Origin: Bacteroidales bacterium | GTDB taxonomy: Bacteria > Bacteroidota > Bacteroidia > Bacteroidales > UBA932 | Reading direction: 5' to 3' | Assembly (NCBI GenBank): GCA_017550525.1 | Contig: JAFZOU010000050.1 | Span: 1 to 64,000, forward strand | Length of the DNA stretch: 64,000 nucleotides | In this document: piece after piece, positions 43,271 through 52,668 of the stretch | Layout of the letters: each line of letters opens with the position of its first letter | Position numbering within the stretch: position 1 is the stretch's first letter | Notes under the pieces: model-generated | Database searches by the model: none | What the model was told of the DNA's origin: nothing | Seen by the model: only the letters and a program-made list of their open reading frames with translations | Program-made: the position numbers and the translations under genes

Positions 43271-45079
43271 CTACTGCAACAGGTAGCGACGCCAGAATTC
43301 CCGGCTGGCCTTTGTATCATGAGCGCCCTGGTAGCCCCGGTAGCCGTGCATTCCGTCAGGGTAGATCATGAATTCAAAGGCCGATCCCTGCCTCTGGAGT
43401 ACGTCCATCAGTTGGAGGGTGTTCTGGAAATGGACGTTATCGTCGCCGGTGCCGTGGGTGAGTTTCAGCATCACCTTATCTGAGCCGTACTCTCCGGGAT
43501 AGTCTTTCACACGGCGTATTACGGCAGTGTCATTATAGCCGTCCGGGTTGTCCTGAGGGGTGGACATGAAGCGCTCCGTGTAGTGGGTGTCGTAGAGAGT
43601 CCAGTCATAGACTCCGCCTCCCGCAATGCCGTAAGGATAGTACTCAGAGGCAGTTGTCACAAGGAGCGTTGTCATTGTGCCACCAAAGCTGAAGCCTTCC
43701 ACGCCAATCTTATCGGCCTTCACGTAGGGTAGGCTGCGGAGCCATTTTGCCCATTCCACAAAGTCACTCACTTCCACCGTTCCAAGGCGCTTATAGATGG
43801 CGTCAAGGCCCTCACGGCCGTTGTGGCCGGCGGCGCGGCAGTCCGCAATCAGTTCTATGATTCCGTTTTCGCGGAACCACTGGTAGCGGGAGGGATTTAT
43901 CCAGCGGTCGTGGACCATAGGGGTATCCGGGCCGCCGTAAATGTCTACGTGGACGGGGTATTTCTTTTCAGGGTCAAAGCCTTCCGGGTAAATGATCACT
44001 CCGGGGAGTTCCAGGCCGTCAACGGTAATGCTCACAAGTTCTCCCGTGCCTTCCGCAGCGGCTGCATCACCTCCTTCCAGGACCTTGTACTTGCCCTTGA
44101 GGTCATATTCCCTCTGCTGCCATGGCGTTTTAAGGTTGGATTCCATGGTTTTGAAGTGCTTGCCGTCCTCCGTGAATTCTGCCGCCAAAACGTTCATGGA
44201 AAGGTCTGAAAGGGGTGTAATCTTCCCCTTCTTTGTAACCTTGTACACGTTTTTCCTGACGTGGGAATCACGCTCGGCAAGGAAGTAGACGGTGCCGTTT
44301 TTATCTGCCTTAAGGAGCTGGATTCTCCAGTTGGGGCCGTCCGTAAGGCGTTTAAGGGTAAGGCCGTCGTAGCTGAGGAAATAGATCTGCTGCCAGCCCG
44401 TTTCAAAGCTTCGGACCATGTACAGGCCTTTTTCCGTGAAAAGCATGCCCTCAATCCAGTCCAGCCAGGTTGGAACCTCTTCATGGTAGATCTGCCTCTT
44501 GCTGCCGTTTTCCGCGTTTACGGCATAAAGGTCCAGGGTGTTCTGGATGCGGGGTTCGCGGGAAACATAGAGGGTTTTGCTGTCCGCGCCCCAGAAAGGC
44601 GTCCCAAAGTACTGGTCCTCTTTCTCGTCAAAATCGGCCCAGACCACGGAACCGCCGTTTACGCTTGCAAAGCCTATGCGGACCTCAGGGTTCCGTTCCC
44701 CGGCCTTGGGATAATGCGTGCGGCGGAGGGTACCGTCCTGGCCGAAGGGCGAATAGATGGGGAACATGGGCACCAGGGTGTCGTCAAATCGGTAGAACGC
44801 TATGGTTTTGGAATCAGGGCTCCACCAGAAGGCGCGGTATTTTGAAGGACGTCCAAAGATCTCCTCATAATACACCCAGCTGGCGTATCCGTTCATTATG
44901 GTTTCAGTTCCGTCGCTGGTAAGACGCGTTTCCTCCCCGGATGCCACGCTCTTTACCCAGAGGTCATTATCACGGGTAAATGCAACGAAAGTGGAGTCCG
45001 GGCTGAAAGTGGGGTTCAGGTCCTCAGCGGCGGCTGCAAAAGGCAGCATCAGGAGCATTATGATAAAGAGTCTTTTCAT
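43271..45079 (-). CDS. S9-family dipeptidyl-peptidase-like serine peptidase
   Basis: 602 aa, signal peptide (LFIIMLLMLPFAAAAE). N-terminal beta-propeller of the DPP IV type (SPDSTFVAFTRDNDLWVKSV, YEEIFGRPSKYRAFWWSPDS), then an alpha/beta hydrolase with YPVHVDIYGGPDTP, nucleophile Ser in GVEGFSFGGTMTT, Asp in HGTGDDNVHFQN and His in YPDGMHGYRG. Probably trims dipeptides in the periplasm or outer surface. Shorter than classical DPP IV (about 720). Last gene of the operon from 48766, overlapping the helicase gene by 4 bp. A second S9 peptidase starts at 62382. Confidence 0.92.
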   Translation of the reverse strand: MKRLFIIMLLMLPFAAAAEDLNPTFSPDSTFVAFTRDNDLWVKSVASGEETRLTSDGTETIMNGYASWVYYEEIFGRPSKYRAFWWSPDSKTIAFYRFDDTLVPMFPIYSPFGQDGTLRRTHYPKAGERNPEVRIGFASVNGGSVVWADFDEKEDQYFGTPFWGADSKTLYVSREPRIQNTLDLYAVNAENGSKRQIYHEEVPTWLDWIEGMLFTEKGLYMVRSFETGWQQIYFLSYDGLTLKRLTDGPNWRIQLLKADKNGTVYFLAERDSHVRKNVYKVTKKGKITPLSDLSMNVLAAEFTEDGKHFKTMESNLKTPWQQREYDLKGKYKVLEGGDAAAAEGTGELVSITVDGLELPGVIIYPEGFDPEKKYPVHVDIYGGPDTPMVHDRWINPSRYQWFRENGIIELIADCRAAGHNGREGLDAIYKRLGTVEVSDFVEWAKWLRSLPYVKADKIGVEGFSFGGTMTTLLVTTASEYYPYGIAGGGVYDWTLYDTHYTERFMSTPQDNPDGYNDTAVIRRVKDYPGEYGSDKVMLKLTHGTGDDNVHFQNTLQLMDVLQRQGSAFEFMIYPDGMHGYRGYQGAHDTKASREFWRRYLLQ

Positions 45080-46503
45080 CGAAACAGGGTTTTAGGGAAA
45101 TTCACAAGATAGAGTTTATCCACCGCACGGGTGAAGGCGGTATAAAGCCATTTAAGGTCATCGGCCGTAAGGAAATCCTGCCAAATGGGATTATCCACAA
45201 ACACGCACTGCCACTGCCCGCCCTGGGCCTTGTGGCATGTGATTGCGCTGGCATATTTGAGCTGGATGGCGTTGTAATAGGGGTCTTCCCTCACTGCGTC
45301 GTAGCGCTTTTTCTTGGTGGAGAGGTGGGAATAATCGGCCAGAACCCCCTGATACAGGGCATTTGACTGATCATAGGTAAGGGAGGCCGATTCCGACGAA
45401 AGCGTGTCCAGCAGCACCTTGGACGTGATTTCCTGGTTGCCGTAATCCGGAAGCGCAAGGGTTGCATCGGCAAAATGGAGGCCGTAGCGCTCCTCGAAAT
45501 GACGAATTCTCATTAGGCGCACTATGTCTCCGTTTGCTATATAATCCGTGCCTTCCAGGCCCTCCAGATAGTGATTTTTCACAACCATGAGCTTGTCTCC
45601 CCTCACCAGCTGTTCCTCACGGTACAGCACCTGGGCGCGTATGCCGGCGTTGTAACGCACCGCCCTCTTGTTGGATCGGCACAGAACCGCCACTTCATCT
45701 TCCCCGAACTTGCCGTAGGCATCTGAAAGGGCATCCAGAAGCTCGCTTCCGGTTATGCTCTCAATATCCGGGAAGCCCTTTGTGACAAGGCCAAGTTCAT
45801 CAAGCCCCACGGGGTCCTCACCCTCCGCCAGTTTTTCCCTGAGGCGGGTGGCGTTCACAAGGATACCGGAGCCCTCCTCCTGCCTCACCACGGTTGTGAG
45901 TGTAGCAAAGGACACCCCGCCAATTCCGGCCATGTATTCCGGGCTCAGGGCGGGCGACGCGTCAAGGCCCACAGGAGGCAGCTGGGCATTGTCTCCAACC
46001 AGGATAAGGCGGCAATCTACGCCGGAGCGCACAAATGCAACAAGGTCTTCCAGCAGGTTTCCGGACCCGAAGGCCGATCCCTTCTCCCCTGCCTCAATTC
46101 CAATCAGTGACACCTCGTCCACAATAAACAGCGTATTCTTTGCCTTGTTGGGCATAAGCGAGAACTGCCCGAAGCCGTCGTTCCCAAAGGATTTCTGCCT
46201 GTATATGTGTTTATGGATGGTGGACGCCGGACGGCCGGCATAAGATGAGAGCACTTTTGCAGAACGCCCCGTAGGAGCCAGGAGGACGCACTTGACTTCC
46301 AGTTCCGCCATGGCGTTGATGACCGACGCCAGCGCCGCCGTCTTACCCGTTCCGGCATATCCGTTCACAACCAGGATATCACCTTCATCTGAGGTAAGGA
46401 AAGATGCCACTTTCTGCAGCAGGGCATACTGGCAGGGCGTTGGTTCATACGGGAACCAGCGGAGAAATGCGTCGTTCAGAAACCCCTCCCTTGACAGCAT
46501 CAC
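45076..46503 (-). CDS. RecD-like SF1 helicase/ATPase
   Basis: 475 aa. Walker A VVNGYAGTGKTAALA, LLAPTGRSAKVLSSYAGRPA STIHKHIY, Walker B TLFIVDEVSLIG, ILVGDNAQLPPVG and the C-terminal UvrD_C_2-type SAITCHKAQGGQWQCVFVDN with YTAFTRAVDKLYLVN are SF1B RecD/Pif1-like motifs. Shorter than RecD2, without its N-terminal extension; Bacteroidota commonly carry this form. Probably a DNA-repair or replication helicase. 4 bp overlaps on both sides in an otherwise membrane-related operon. Confidence 0.9.
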   Translation of the reverse strand: MMLSREGFLNDAFLRWFPYEPTPCQYALLQKVASFLTSDEGDILVVNGYAGTGKTAALASVINAMAELEVKCVLLAPTGRSAKVLSSYAGRPASTIHKHIYRQKSFGNDGFGQFSLMPNKAKNTLFIVDEVSLIGIEAGEKGSAFGSGNLLEDLVAFVRSGVDCRLILVGDNAQLPPVGLDASPALSPEYMAGIGGVSFATLTTVVRQEEGSGILVNATRLREKLAEGEDPVGLDELGLVTKGFPDIESITGSELLDALSDAYGKFGEDEVAVLCRSNKRAVRYNAGIRAQVLYREEQLVRGDKLMVVKNHYLEGLEGTDYIANGDIVRLMRIRHFEERYGLHFADATLALPDYGNQEITSKVLLDTLSSESASLTYDQSNALYQGVLADYSHLSTKKKRYDAVREDPYYNAIQLKYASAITCHKAQGGQWQCVFVDNPIWQDFLTADDLKWLYTAFTRAVDKLYLVNFPKTLFR

Positions 46504-47954
46504 TTGGACTTGGGGTTGATAATGCTGGAAAGCACCGCAAGGACTGGATAGATTTCCACGCGGCCAAGGAACATATCGGCAGAGAAGACAAATTTCAGGG
46601 CCGATGGCTCAGCGTTATAGTTTCCCATGGAGCCTATGCTCCCAAGCGAAGGCCCCACATTGGTAAGGCTTGCAAGTGACCCCAGCAGCGCATGGTTGTT
46701 AGGGTCTCCAAGAAGGAGACAAAGCACCGTTGAGAAGCCTATGAGGAGGAAGAAAAGGGCTATGTAGAGCACCTGGGGATAGATATCTTCGTCGTGGAGA
46801 ATCCTCCGTCCCATCCTCACCTCAAAGATTGAGGAAGGATTGAGGGTTTTGAGGTTCTGCATATGGACGGCCTTGAAAAGAACCATTACGCGGTCCACCT
46901 TAAGACCGCCGGTGGTTGAACCCGCGCAGCCGCACACAAGGCTCACAAGAAGGAGCATAAAGCACGGAAGCACCGGCCAAACGGAGTTGTCACTTATGCC
47001 GAAGCCCGTTGTGGAAGCATAGCTCACCACATGGAAAGTGCCGTCCAGGAATGCCTTGCCCCAGGAAAGGCCAAGGTCAGAGAACTTAAGGCCGATAGAA
47101 GCCACTATTGAAACCACCACAAGCCCAGTCACGTAAAAACGGAGGACAGAGTTCCTCAAGGGCCTCAGGGAACGTGTCACGATGACAACGTATATGATTC
47201 CAAAGTGGATGGAGGCCAGAAACATGAACAATATGGTGACAATAGGGACGGCCGTGCCGCTGAAGGCCCCTATGGAAAGGTTCTTGGAAGAAAACCCGCC
47301 GCAGGCGCATACGCTGAAGGCGTGACAGATGGCATCGAAGGGCGACATCCCGCAAAGAAGATACGCCACAAATGCCGCCACGCATATGCCGATATATACC
47401 CACGCAAAGATGGAAACCGTCTTGTTCACCCGGGTCCTGTAGTCATCCCTGGAGAGGGAGGAAAGTTCCATGTTGGTGAGCCTGAGGCGCACCGGGGACG
47501 ACGTAGGGATAATGAGGAGGAGGAATACCACAACTCCCAGGCCGCCGATAAAATGCGTGGAAGCCCTCCAGAAGACAAGGCTCTTTGGAAGGGCCTCTAC
47601 GTCTTCCAGGATGGTGGCGCCGGTTGTGGTGAAACCGGAAACGCTCTCAAACCAGGCGTTTATGACGTTGAACGGACCACCCCAGAGGGCATATGGCAGG
47701 GAGCCGAATATGAAGGCGAAGAGCCATGAGAGGAAGATGATCCAGTAACCGTCCTTAAGGCTTATGTGGGGTGTTTTCTTTACAAAGATGAAAGGGAAGA
47801 TGCCAACCGCAAAAGTGATGGTAAAGCTGATCAGAAGGGGCGCCAGGGCGCTGTCCTGCCCGTTTGCAAGGGACACGAACACTGACAGCAGCATGAACAG
47901 CGCACTAACGACGAGTGCGATGCCTACATTCCTGGATATAACCTTCAGATTCAT
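46500..47954 (-). CDS. trkH: TrkH-family potassium transporter
   Basis: 484 aa inner-membrane protein with about ten helices and the four selectivity-filter segments of the Trk/Ktr family (TTGATILEDV, CGGFSSKN, TTGFGISDN, GSTTGGLKVDR). Imports K+ with a cytosolic TrkA/KtrA partner, which is not encoded next to it. VWPVLPCFMLLLVSLVCGCA and the C-terminal SLGSIGSMGNYN are typical. Overlaps neighbours by 4 bp on both sides. Confidence 0.94.
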   Translation of the reverse strand: MNLKVISRNVGIALVVSALFMLLSVFVSLANGQDSALAPLLISFTITFAVGIFPFIFVKKTPHISLKDGYWIIFLSWLFAFIFGSLPYALWGGPFNVINAWFESVSGFTTTGATILEDVEALPKSLVFWRASTHFIGGLGVVVFLLLIIPTSSPVRLRLTNMELSSLSRDDYRTRVNKTVSIFAWVYIGICVAAFVAYLLCGMSPFDAICHAFSVCACGGFSSKNLSIGAFSGTAVPIVTILFMFLASIHFGIIYVVIVTRSLRPLRNSVLRFYVTGLVVVSIVASIGLKFSDLGLSWGKAFLDGTFHVVSYASTTGFGISDNSVWPVLPCFMLLLVSLVCGCAGSTTGGLKVDRVMVLFKAVHMQNLKTLNPSSIFEVRMGRRILHDEDIYPQVLYIALFFLLIGFSTVLCLLLGDPNNHALLGSLASLTNVGPSLGSIGSMGNYNAEPSALKFVFSADMFLGRVEIYPVLAVLSSIINPKSK

Positions 47955-48766
47955 TTACCCTCCTTCATTTCAGAGATGCGGCGCCTGAGATTGCGGTTTT
48001 CTTCCGTGAGGGTGGAAACGGATTCATTGAGCTGGCCAAGCTGGTCACTGTTCTCGAACTCATAGGTATAGTGGTGACGGAACTGAAGGAAATCCCTCAG
48101 GGCATTGCGCATTCCATATATTGGCCTCACGTAGTAGACCATTATATAGAACAGCAGCATGAACACAAGAAGGATAGCCACGGACACCGCCACTGCGCCG
48201 GGTATTATGCTGCGGTAGAAACCGCGGTCAAAGTCTGAGGAATTTTGCTGAAGTTCCGCGTACATGGCACTGCTGAGCTTATCCAGATACCCTCTCATGC
48301 GGCCGAAGAGGGGCTGCAGGCGGTTGAAGTACCAGTCTCTGGAGTCTATGAAATTGGATTCCAGGACGTCTTCAAGCTCCAGGGATGCCAGCATATATGC
48401 GGAATATGCATACACCACGGAATCGGCCAAAGGACCTGCCACAAAAGACTGGCGCAGGGAGTCACAGTAGCTCACGAACTCCGTTCGGTTGAAATCTGGC
48501 AGGGAATTAAGGCCGTCGTCTCCAATCACGGCCAGCATCCTGAGGTTGTAGGCATCTACGGCGTCAACCATGTTCTGGGTGACGTGGATATTTCGGATAT
48601 CGCAGGCGATCATGGTGGAAACATAGTTGGACATGTGCCTGTACTCCAGTATGGAAATCACGCTGGACATCAGGAGCACAACCGCTATGGCGCTGAAAGA
48701 CAGCGTCATCTTCATCCTGAGGGAGAGGCGGTATTCCCGCAGCCAATTTTTCAGTTTCACAAACAT
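47951..48766 (-). CDS. Two-helix membrane sensor-like protein without output domain
   Basis: 271 aa. One N-terminal membrane helix (TLSFSAIAVVLLMSSVIS), a helical periplasmic domain of about 150 residues resembling four-helix chemoreceptor-like sensor bundles, a second helix (AVAVSVAILLVFMLLFYIMV), a short HAMP-like stretch (YYVRPIYGMRNALRDFLQFR) and a terminal coiled coil (LNESVSTLTEENRNLRRRIS). No kinase, cyclase or methyl-accepting domain follows. First gene of the trkH operon with an exact TATCTTTG box (complement of 48776-48783). Perhaps a regulator of K+ uptake or a scaffold. I do not recognise a named family. Confidence 0.7.
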   Translation of the reverse strand: MFVKLKNWLREYRLSLRMKMTLSFSAIAVVLLMSSVISILEYRHMSNYVSTMIACDIRNIHVTQNMVDAVDAYNLRMLAVIGDDGLNSLPDFNRTEFVSYCDSLRQSFVAGPLADSVVYAYSAYMLASLELEDVLESNFIDSRDWYFNRLQPLFGRMRGYLDKLSSAMYAELQQNSSDFDRGFYRSIIPGAVAVSVAILLVFMLLFYIMVYYVRPIYGMRNALRDFLQFRHHYTYEFENSDQLGQLNESVSTLTEENRNLRRRISEMKEGK

Positions 48767-48775
48767 AATAGGTTA

Positions 48776-48831
48776 CAAAGATACATATTTTTTCTCTAAT
48801 CGTTATTTTTAAAAATTTTTTCTTATCTTTG
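48776..48831. promoter_or_regulatory. Divergent -7 boxes for the trkH operon and the ROK operon
   Basis: TATCTTTG on the minus strand (complement of 48776-48783) and TATCTTTG on the plus strand (48824-48831), both exact. No clear TTTG -33 partner for the plus box; the spacer is A/T rich. Confidence 0.7.
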
Positions 48832-48853
48832 CGTTGTTAATAAAATTTTAGCC

Positions 48854-50056
48854 ATGAGAGAGACGTTCCTGGAGAAAAAAGACACAAAGAACTCCCTTCT
48901 AAAAAAGCAAATACTCTATCTGTGCATAGAGCATGGTGAACATAGCATATCGGCCATAAGTGAAGCTATAGGCGCATCCGTTCCCACCGCCACCAAACTC
49001 ATAGGTGAACTTATGGAAGAGGGCTTCATGATAGACCTTGGAAAGTCCGGAACTTCAGGCGGCAGACGTCCCTCCATCTATGGCCTCAATCCGGAGGCCG
49101 GCTATTTCATGGGTGTTGACATCCGAAACACCCACGCCAGTATGGCCATCACGGACTTCAAGGGCGGCCTGAAGGTCTTCAAGGACGACATCCCCATGAG
49201 CCTTGAGGCCAACGAAGAATCCGTGCACAGGCTGGCTGCATCCATCCGCGATTTCATGAGCGGAACTGACATCCCCTGGAATAAACTCATGGGCCTTGGA
49301 GTAAGCATCCCGGGGCGCGTAAACCCCGTCACAGGCTATTCAAACCTGTATTCCTTTGACGACAAACGCCCCATCAGCCAAATCCTCCAGGAAGACCTTA
49401 ACCTTCATGTGGTGCTTGAAAACGACTCCCGCGCCATGACCTACGGAGAGTATCTTGGCGGCGGCCTCAAAGAAAAGAACATGCTCTATGTGAACGTGAG
49501 CTGGGGTCTTGGCATGGGCATGATCCTTGGCGGACGCCTCTACTGCGGAACCTCCGGGTACAGCGGAGAGTTCGGCCACTTCCCTCTCCTGGATAATGGT
49601 ATAATGTGCCGGTGCGGTAAAGTAGGCTGCCTGGAAACCGGGGCCTCCGGAAGCGCCCTTGTGAGGAAAATGGTAGAGAAACTACAGGGCGGAAGGGCTT
49701 CCTCACTTGCTGCAAAATTCAAGGCCGATGGCAAGGTGAACCTCAACGACATCTTCCAGGCCATCAAGAACGAGGACAGCCTTGCAATTGAAGTTGTGGA
49801 GAAACTTGGCCTCAACCTTGGCCGCGGCCTTGCGGGCCTAATCAACATCTTCAATCCGGAACTTGTGGTTATTGGCGGAAAGGTTGCTGTTGCCGCAGGA
49901 GATTACCTCATGCTCCCCATCCGCACCGCCATCAAGCGCCACGTCCTTAACATCGCAAACAAAGACACATCCATAAAACTCACCCAGCTGCGCCAGAAAG
50001 CCGCTCCCACCGGAGCCGCCCTCCTTGTCCGCAGCCGTATGCTTGGAATCCTGTAA
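48854..50056 (+). CDS. ROK-family transcriptional regulator
   Basis: 400 aa. Residues ~15-75 form a winged helix-turn-helix (ILYLCIEHGEHSISAISEAI, VPTATKLIGELMEEGFM). From about residue 85 there is a ROK sugar-kinase-like fold: MGVDIRNTHASMAI, LENDSRAMTYGEYLGGG, GEFGHFPLLDNG and the zinc motif CRCGKVGCLETGASG. It resembles NagC/Mlc-like regulators that sense a sugar. The first gene of a two-gene unit with an aminotransferase 6 bp downstream. The effector cannot be read from sequence. Confidence 0.9.
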   Translation: MRETFLEKKDTKNSLLKKQILYLCIEHGEHSISAISEAIGASVPTATKLIGELMEEGFMIDLGKSGTSGGRRPSIYGLNPEAGYFMGVDIRNTHASMAITDFKGGLKVFKDDIPMSLEANEESVHRLAASIRDFMSGTDIPWNKLMGLGVSIPGRVNPVTGYSNLYSFDDKRPISQILQEDLNLHVVLENDSRAMTYGEYLGGGLKEKNMLYVNVSWGLGMGMILGGRLYCGTSGYSGEFGHFPLLDNGIMCRCGKVGCLETGASGSALVRKMVEKLQGGRASSLAAKFKADGKVNLNDIFQAIKNEDSLAIEVVEKLGLNLGRGLAGLINIFNPELVVIGGKVAVAAGDYLMLPIRTAIKRHVLNIANKDTSIKLTQLRQKAAPTGAALLVRSRMLGIL

Positions 50057-50062
50057 ACTACT

Positions 50063-51262
50063 ATGCCCAAGATATCACGTCGCGGCCTTGAGATGCCGTC
50101 GTCTCCCATACGTAAACTAGCCCCGCTGGCCAATGAAGCCAAGCGCCAGGGCGTTAAAGTGTACCACCTCAATATCGGCCAGCCGGATCTTCCTACCCCG
50201 CAGAAGGCCCTGGATGCCCTGAAAAATATTGACCGTAAAACCCTTGAGTACAGTCCTTCCGAAGGGTTTATCGGCCTCAGGCAGAAACTGGTTGGATACT
50301 ATGCCAAGTTTGGCATCAAGGACATTGCCCCTGAGAACATAATTGTCACTGCGGGCGGTTCTGAGGGCATTCTCCTTACGTTCCTTGCCTGCATGAACCC
50401 AGGAGATGAGATGATCATGGTGGAGCCCGGCTACGCCAACTACATCTCCTTTGCTGTTACGGCCGGAATCGTGGTTAAAACGGTTACCTCATATATTGAG
50501 GACGGCTTCAAGCTGCCGCCCATGGAGGCATTTGAGGACGTAATTACGCCAAAGACCCGCGCAATCCTTCTGTGCAACCCCGGCAATCCCACTGGGGCCG
50601 TCTATTCTCCTGAAGATCTCCAGAAGATAAAGGAACTTGTCCTAAAACATGACCTATACCTTATTTCAGATGAGGTTTACCGTGAGTTTGTGTACACGGA
50701 CGAGCCCTATGTGAGCGTCATGAGCCTCGGCATTCCTGAAAACGCCATCCTCATAGATTCTGTGAGTAAGCGCTACTCAGAGTGCGGCATACGTATCGGC
50801 ATGATAGTGACGCACAACCGTCTGGTTTATGATACTATCATGAAATACTGCCAGGCCCGCCTGAGTCCTCCCCTACTTGGCCAGATTGTGGCCGAGGCCT
50901 CAATTGAAGGCACTGAGGAGTATTCACGTGAGAGTTACAATGAGTATAAATCAAGGAGGGATTTCTTCATAAAGGGGCTCAACAGCATTCCTGGAGTGTT
51001 CTCCCCCATGCCTCATGGCGCATTCTATACAGTTGCCAGCCTTCCTGTGGCCGATGCCGAGGATTTCTGCCGCTGGTGCCTCACGGACTTCCGGATGGAC
51101 GGTGAAACCGTGATGATGGCTCCCGCCGCCGGCTTCTACCGTAACCCTGACCTTGGCCGCAACCAGGTGCGCCTTGCCTACGTCCTCTGCAAAGAAGACC
51201 TCCAGCGCAGCCTCATGCTCATAAGAGGTGCCCTGAAGGCCTATAATCACCGGGAGGTGTAA
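50063..51262 (+). CDS. PLP-dependent aminotransferase class I/II (AspC-like)
   Basis: 399 aa. NIGQPDLPTPQKALDAL, SPSEGFIGLRQKLVGYYAKF, CNPGNPTGAVYS, ISDEVYREFVY and the PLP lysine in DSVSKRYSECGIRIG define fold type I, class I aminotransferases. Likely transfers an amino group between aspartate or another amino acid and 2-oxoglutarate. Coupled to the ROK regulator upstream. REP-like repeats begin 32 bp after its stop. Confidence 0.9.
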   Translation: MPKISRRGLEMPSSPIRKLAPLANEAKRQGVKVYHLNIGQPDLPTPQKALDALKNIDRKTLEYSPSEGFIGLRQKLVGYYAKFGIKDIAPENIIVTAGGSEGILLTFLACMNPGDEMIMVEPGYANYISFAVTAGIVVKTVTSYIEDGFKLPPMEAFEDVITPKTRAILLCNPGNPTGAVYSPEDLQKIKELVLKHDLYLISDEVYREFVYTDEPYVSVMSLGIPENAILIDSVSKRYSECGIRIGMIVTHNRLVYDTIMKYCQARLSPPLLGQIVAEASIEGTEEYSRESYNEYKSRRDFFIKGLNSIPGVFSPMPHGAFYTVASLPVADAEDFCRWCLTDFRMDGETVMMAPAAGFYRNPDLGRNQVRLAYVLCKEDLQRSLMLIRGALKAYNHREV

Positions 51263-51294
51263 ATTTTTCACCGCGCCGCCTCGTCTCAGCCCCG

Positions 51295-51398
51295 CCAGCA
51301 CGTGATCACAATAAAAAACGGCCCCAAATTGCTTTGGAGCCGTGCTCCAGCACGGGACCACAAGAAAAATCGGCCCAAAACTCTTGTCTAGCCGTGCT
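51295..51398 (+). repeat. REP-like pair (units A and B) left of the transposase
   Basis: Unit A 51295-51348 and unit B 51347-51398 each begin CAGCACG and end CGTGCT, so each can fold, with a GGCC-containing middle. Unit B overlaps the transposase stop codon. The same two units in swapped order lie at 52541-52646. Confidence 0.85.
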
Positions 51399-52335
51399 AC
51401 TTCTTCCTTTTGCCGTAGTCCTTGGAATTTACAAATTGGTTGACGATGTGCTCCGGAAGATAAAGCGCATCGGCGATGAGGCCTATATCAATTCCATACT
51501 CATTGAAAACCAACACCGCAATCCTCCCCTTCTGATCAGGTGTGAGGTTTTGGATCCTGGTTTGCCTGTATTCAGCCATCACCTTGTCAGATACTATCTG
51601 GCGAACTTCCGCTATATCCCAGGTAATTGACTCTCCAAGAGACTCAGAGAGTTTCACGTACGCCTCATAGTCCTTGATCATTGCAGTCATATATGCTTTG
51701 ACCGAGGGAAACAGTTCCAGTATCTTGTCTGTCCTTGCAAAGTTTTTGGGCAGTACTCCAAGATCCGGATGAATCTCCCAATCGGCCGGTAATTCAATGA
51801 GAGACTCCGTGATTGAATGAACCTTATGTTTTGAACAATCTTTCACTTTAACCCCACATATATACTTACTCAATTGATTATAAACAAGATATCCCGTTCC
51901 CCATATGTGACCCACAGGTGTGCAGTCGCCCTTTTCATATTTGTTCCTTGCCAAATACACAATATGTTTTTTGAGTGATTTCTTGTCTTCAATTGGAACA
52001 AGTTTGAACCAATAGTCCTCCGGCGGAAGCGGACAGCCATCTGCTTTAAGGCGCTTTCTGATTCTCGCCATAATGAAGCGAAAGCATTCCAGGCAATCAC
52101 TTCCATTACCGGCCAGAATGATGTGAATGTGATTCGGCATCAGTTCAAAAGATATGATCTGCACACCAAACTTCAGTGTCAGAAGTGCTATTGTGGTCAT
52201 CCCCAATGCAAACTGTTCCTGAGTGTTGAACAGCTTACCGCCGTGCCATCCGTCAGTACAGAGATGATAATAGCCACGTGGATAGGAACGGTACTCCAAG
52301 ATTTGTTTTTGTCTAGAATCCATAGCAAGATACAA
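51397..52335 (-). CDS. REP-associated tyrosine transposase (RAYT, IS200-like Y1)
   Basis: 312 aa. SYPRGYYHLCTDGWHGGKLF at the start, HUH motif in MPNHIHIILAGNG, and a long helix KKHIVYLARNKYEKG in which the Tyr could be the nucleophile; YLVYNQLSKYIC follows. The C-terminal third is lineage-specific (QIVSDKVMAEYRQTRIQNLT, FNEYGIDIGLIADALYLPEH). RAYTs are domesticated single-copy Y1 transposases that process REP hairpins. It is bracketed by two REP pairs and a third REP copy lies at 58107, which supports a working partnership. The start might be the next ATG (MDSRQKQILEYR, 52323). Confidence 0.9.
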   Translation of the reverse strand: MYLAMDSRQKQILEYRSYPRGYYHLCTDGWHGGKLFNTQEQFALGMTTIALLTLKFGVQIISFELMPNHIHIILAGNGSDCLECFRFIMARIRKRLKADGCPLPPEDYWFKLVPIEDKKSLKKHIVYLARNKYEKGDCTPVGHIWGTGYLVYNQLSKYICGVKVKDCSKHKVHSITESLIELPADWEIHPDLGVLPKNFARTDKILELFPSVKAYMTAMIKDYEAYVKLSESLGESITWDIAEVRQIVSDKVMAEYRQTRIQNLTPDQKGRIAVLVFNEYGIDIGLIADALYLPEHIVNQFVNSKDYGKRKK

Positions 52336-52668
52336 TTAACGGTTTAAAAGTCCTGCTCCTGCTGTGTGAATCCGCTCCGCTCTGCAAAGATTGCAACTTT
52401 TATCCGTTTCAACAATAGTGAAACAAATAAAACGGATAATATGCCCTACGCTACATTACAAGGCCGATTTGTTTCGCATTTTTTGCACATAAAATGCAAA
52501 AAATATTTTTTTCCGCATCCGTGGTCGGTGTGAAAAGCGTTCAGCACGGGACGAAATCAAAAATCGGCCCAAAACTCTTGTCTAGCCGTGCTTCAGCACG
52601 TGATCACAATAAAAAACGGCCCCAAATTGCTTTGGAGCCGTGCTGGGGGGGGGATAAAAGCGCAATGA
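52336..52668. other. Intergenic region between RAYT and fabG-like gene
   Basis: No gene. Holds an inverted repeat (TTATCCGTTT near 52400 with AAACGGATAA near 52430), an AT-rich stretch with repeated TTTTTGCA/ATGCAAAA, two REP units (52541-52646) and a run of nine G at 52645-52653. Confidence 0.75.
52541..52646 (+). repeat. REP-like pair (units B and A) right of the transposase
   Basis: Unit B 52541-52592 then unit A 52593-52646, same orientation as on the left but reversed order. Both keep the CAGCACG..CGTGCTG ends. Unit A ends in a nine-G tract. Confidence 0.85.
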
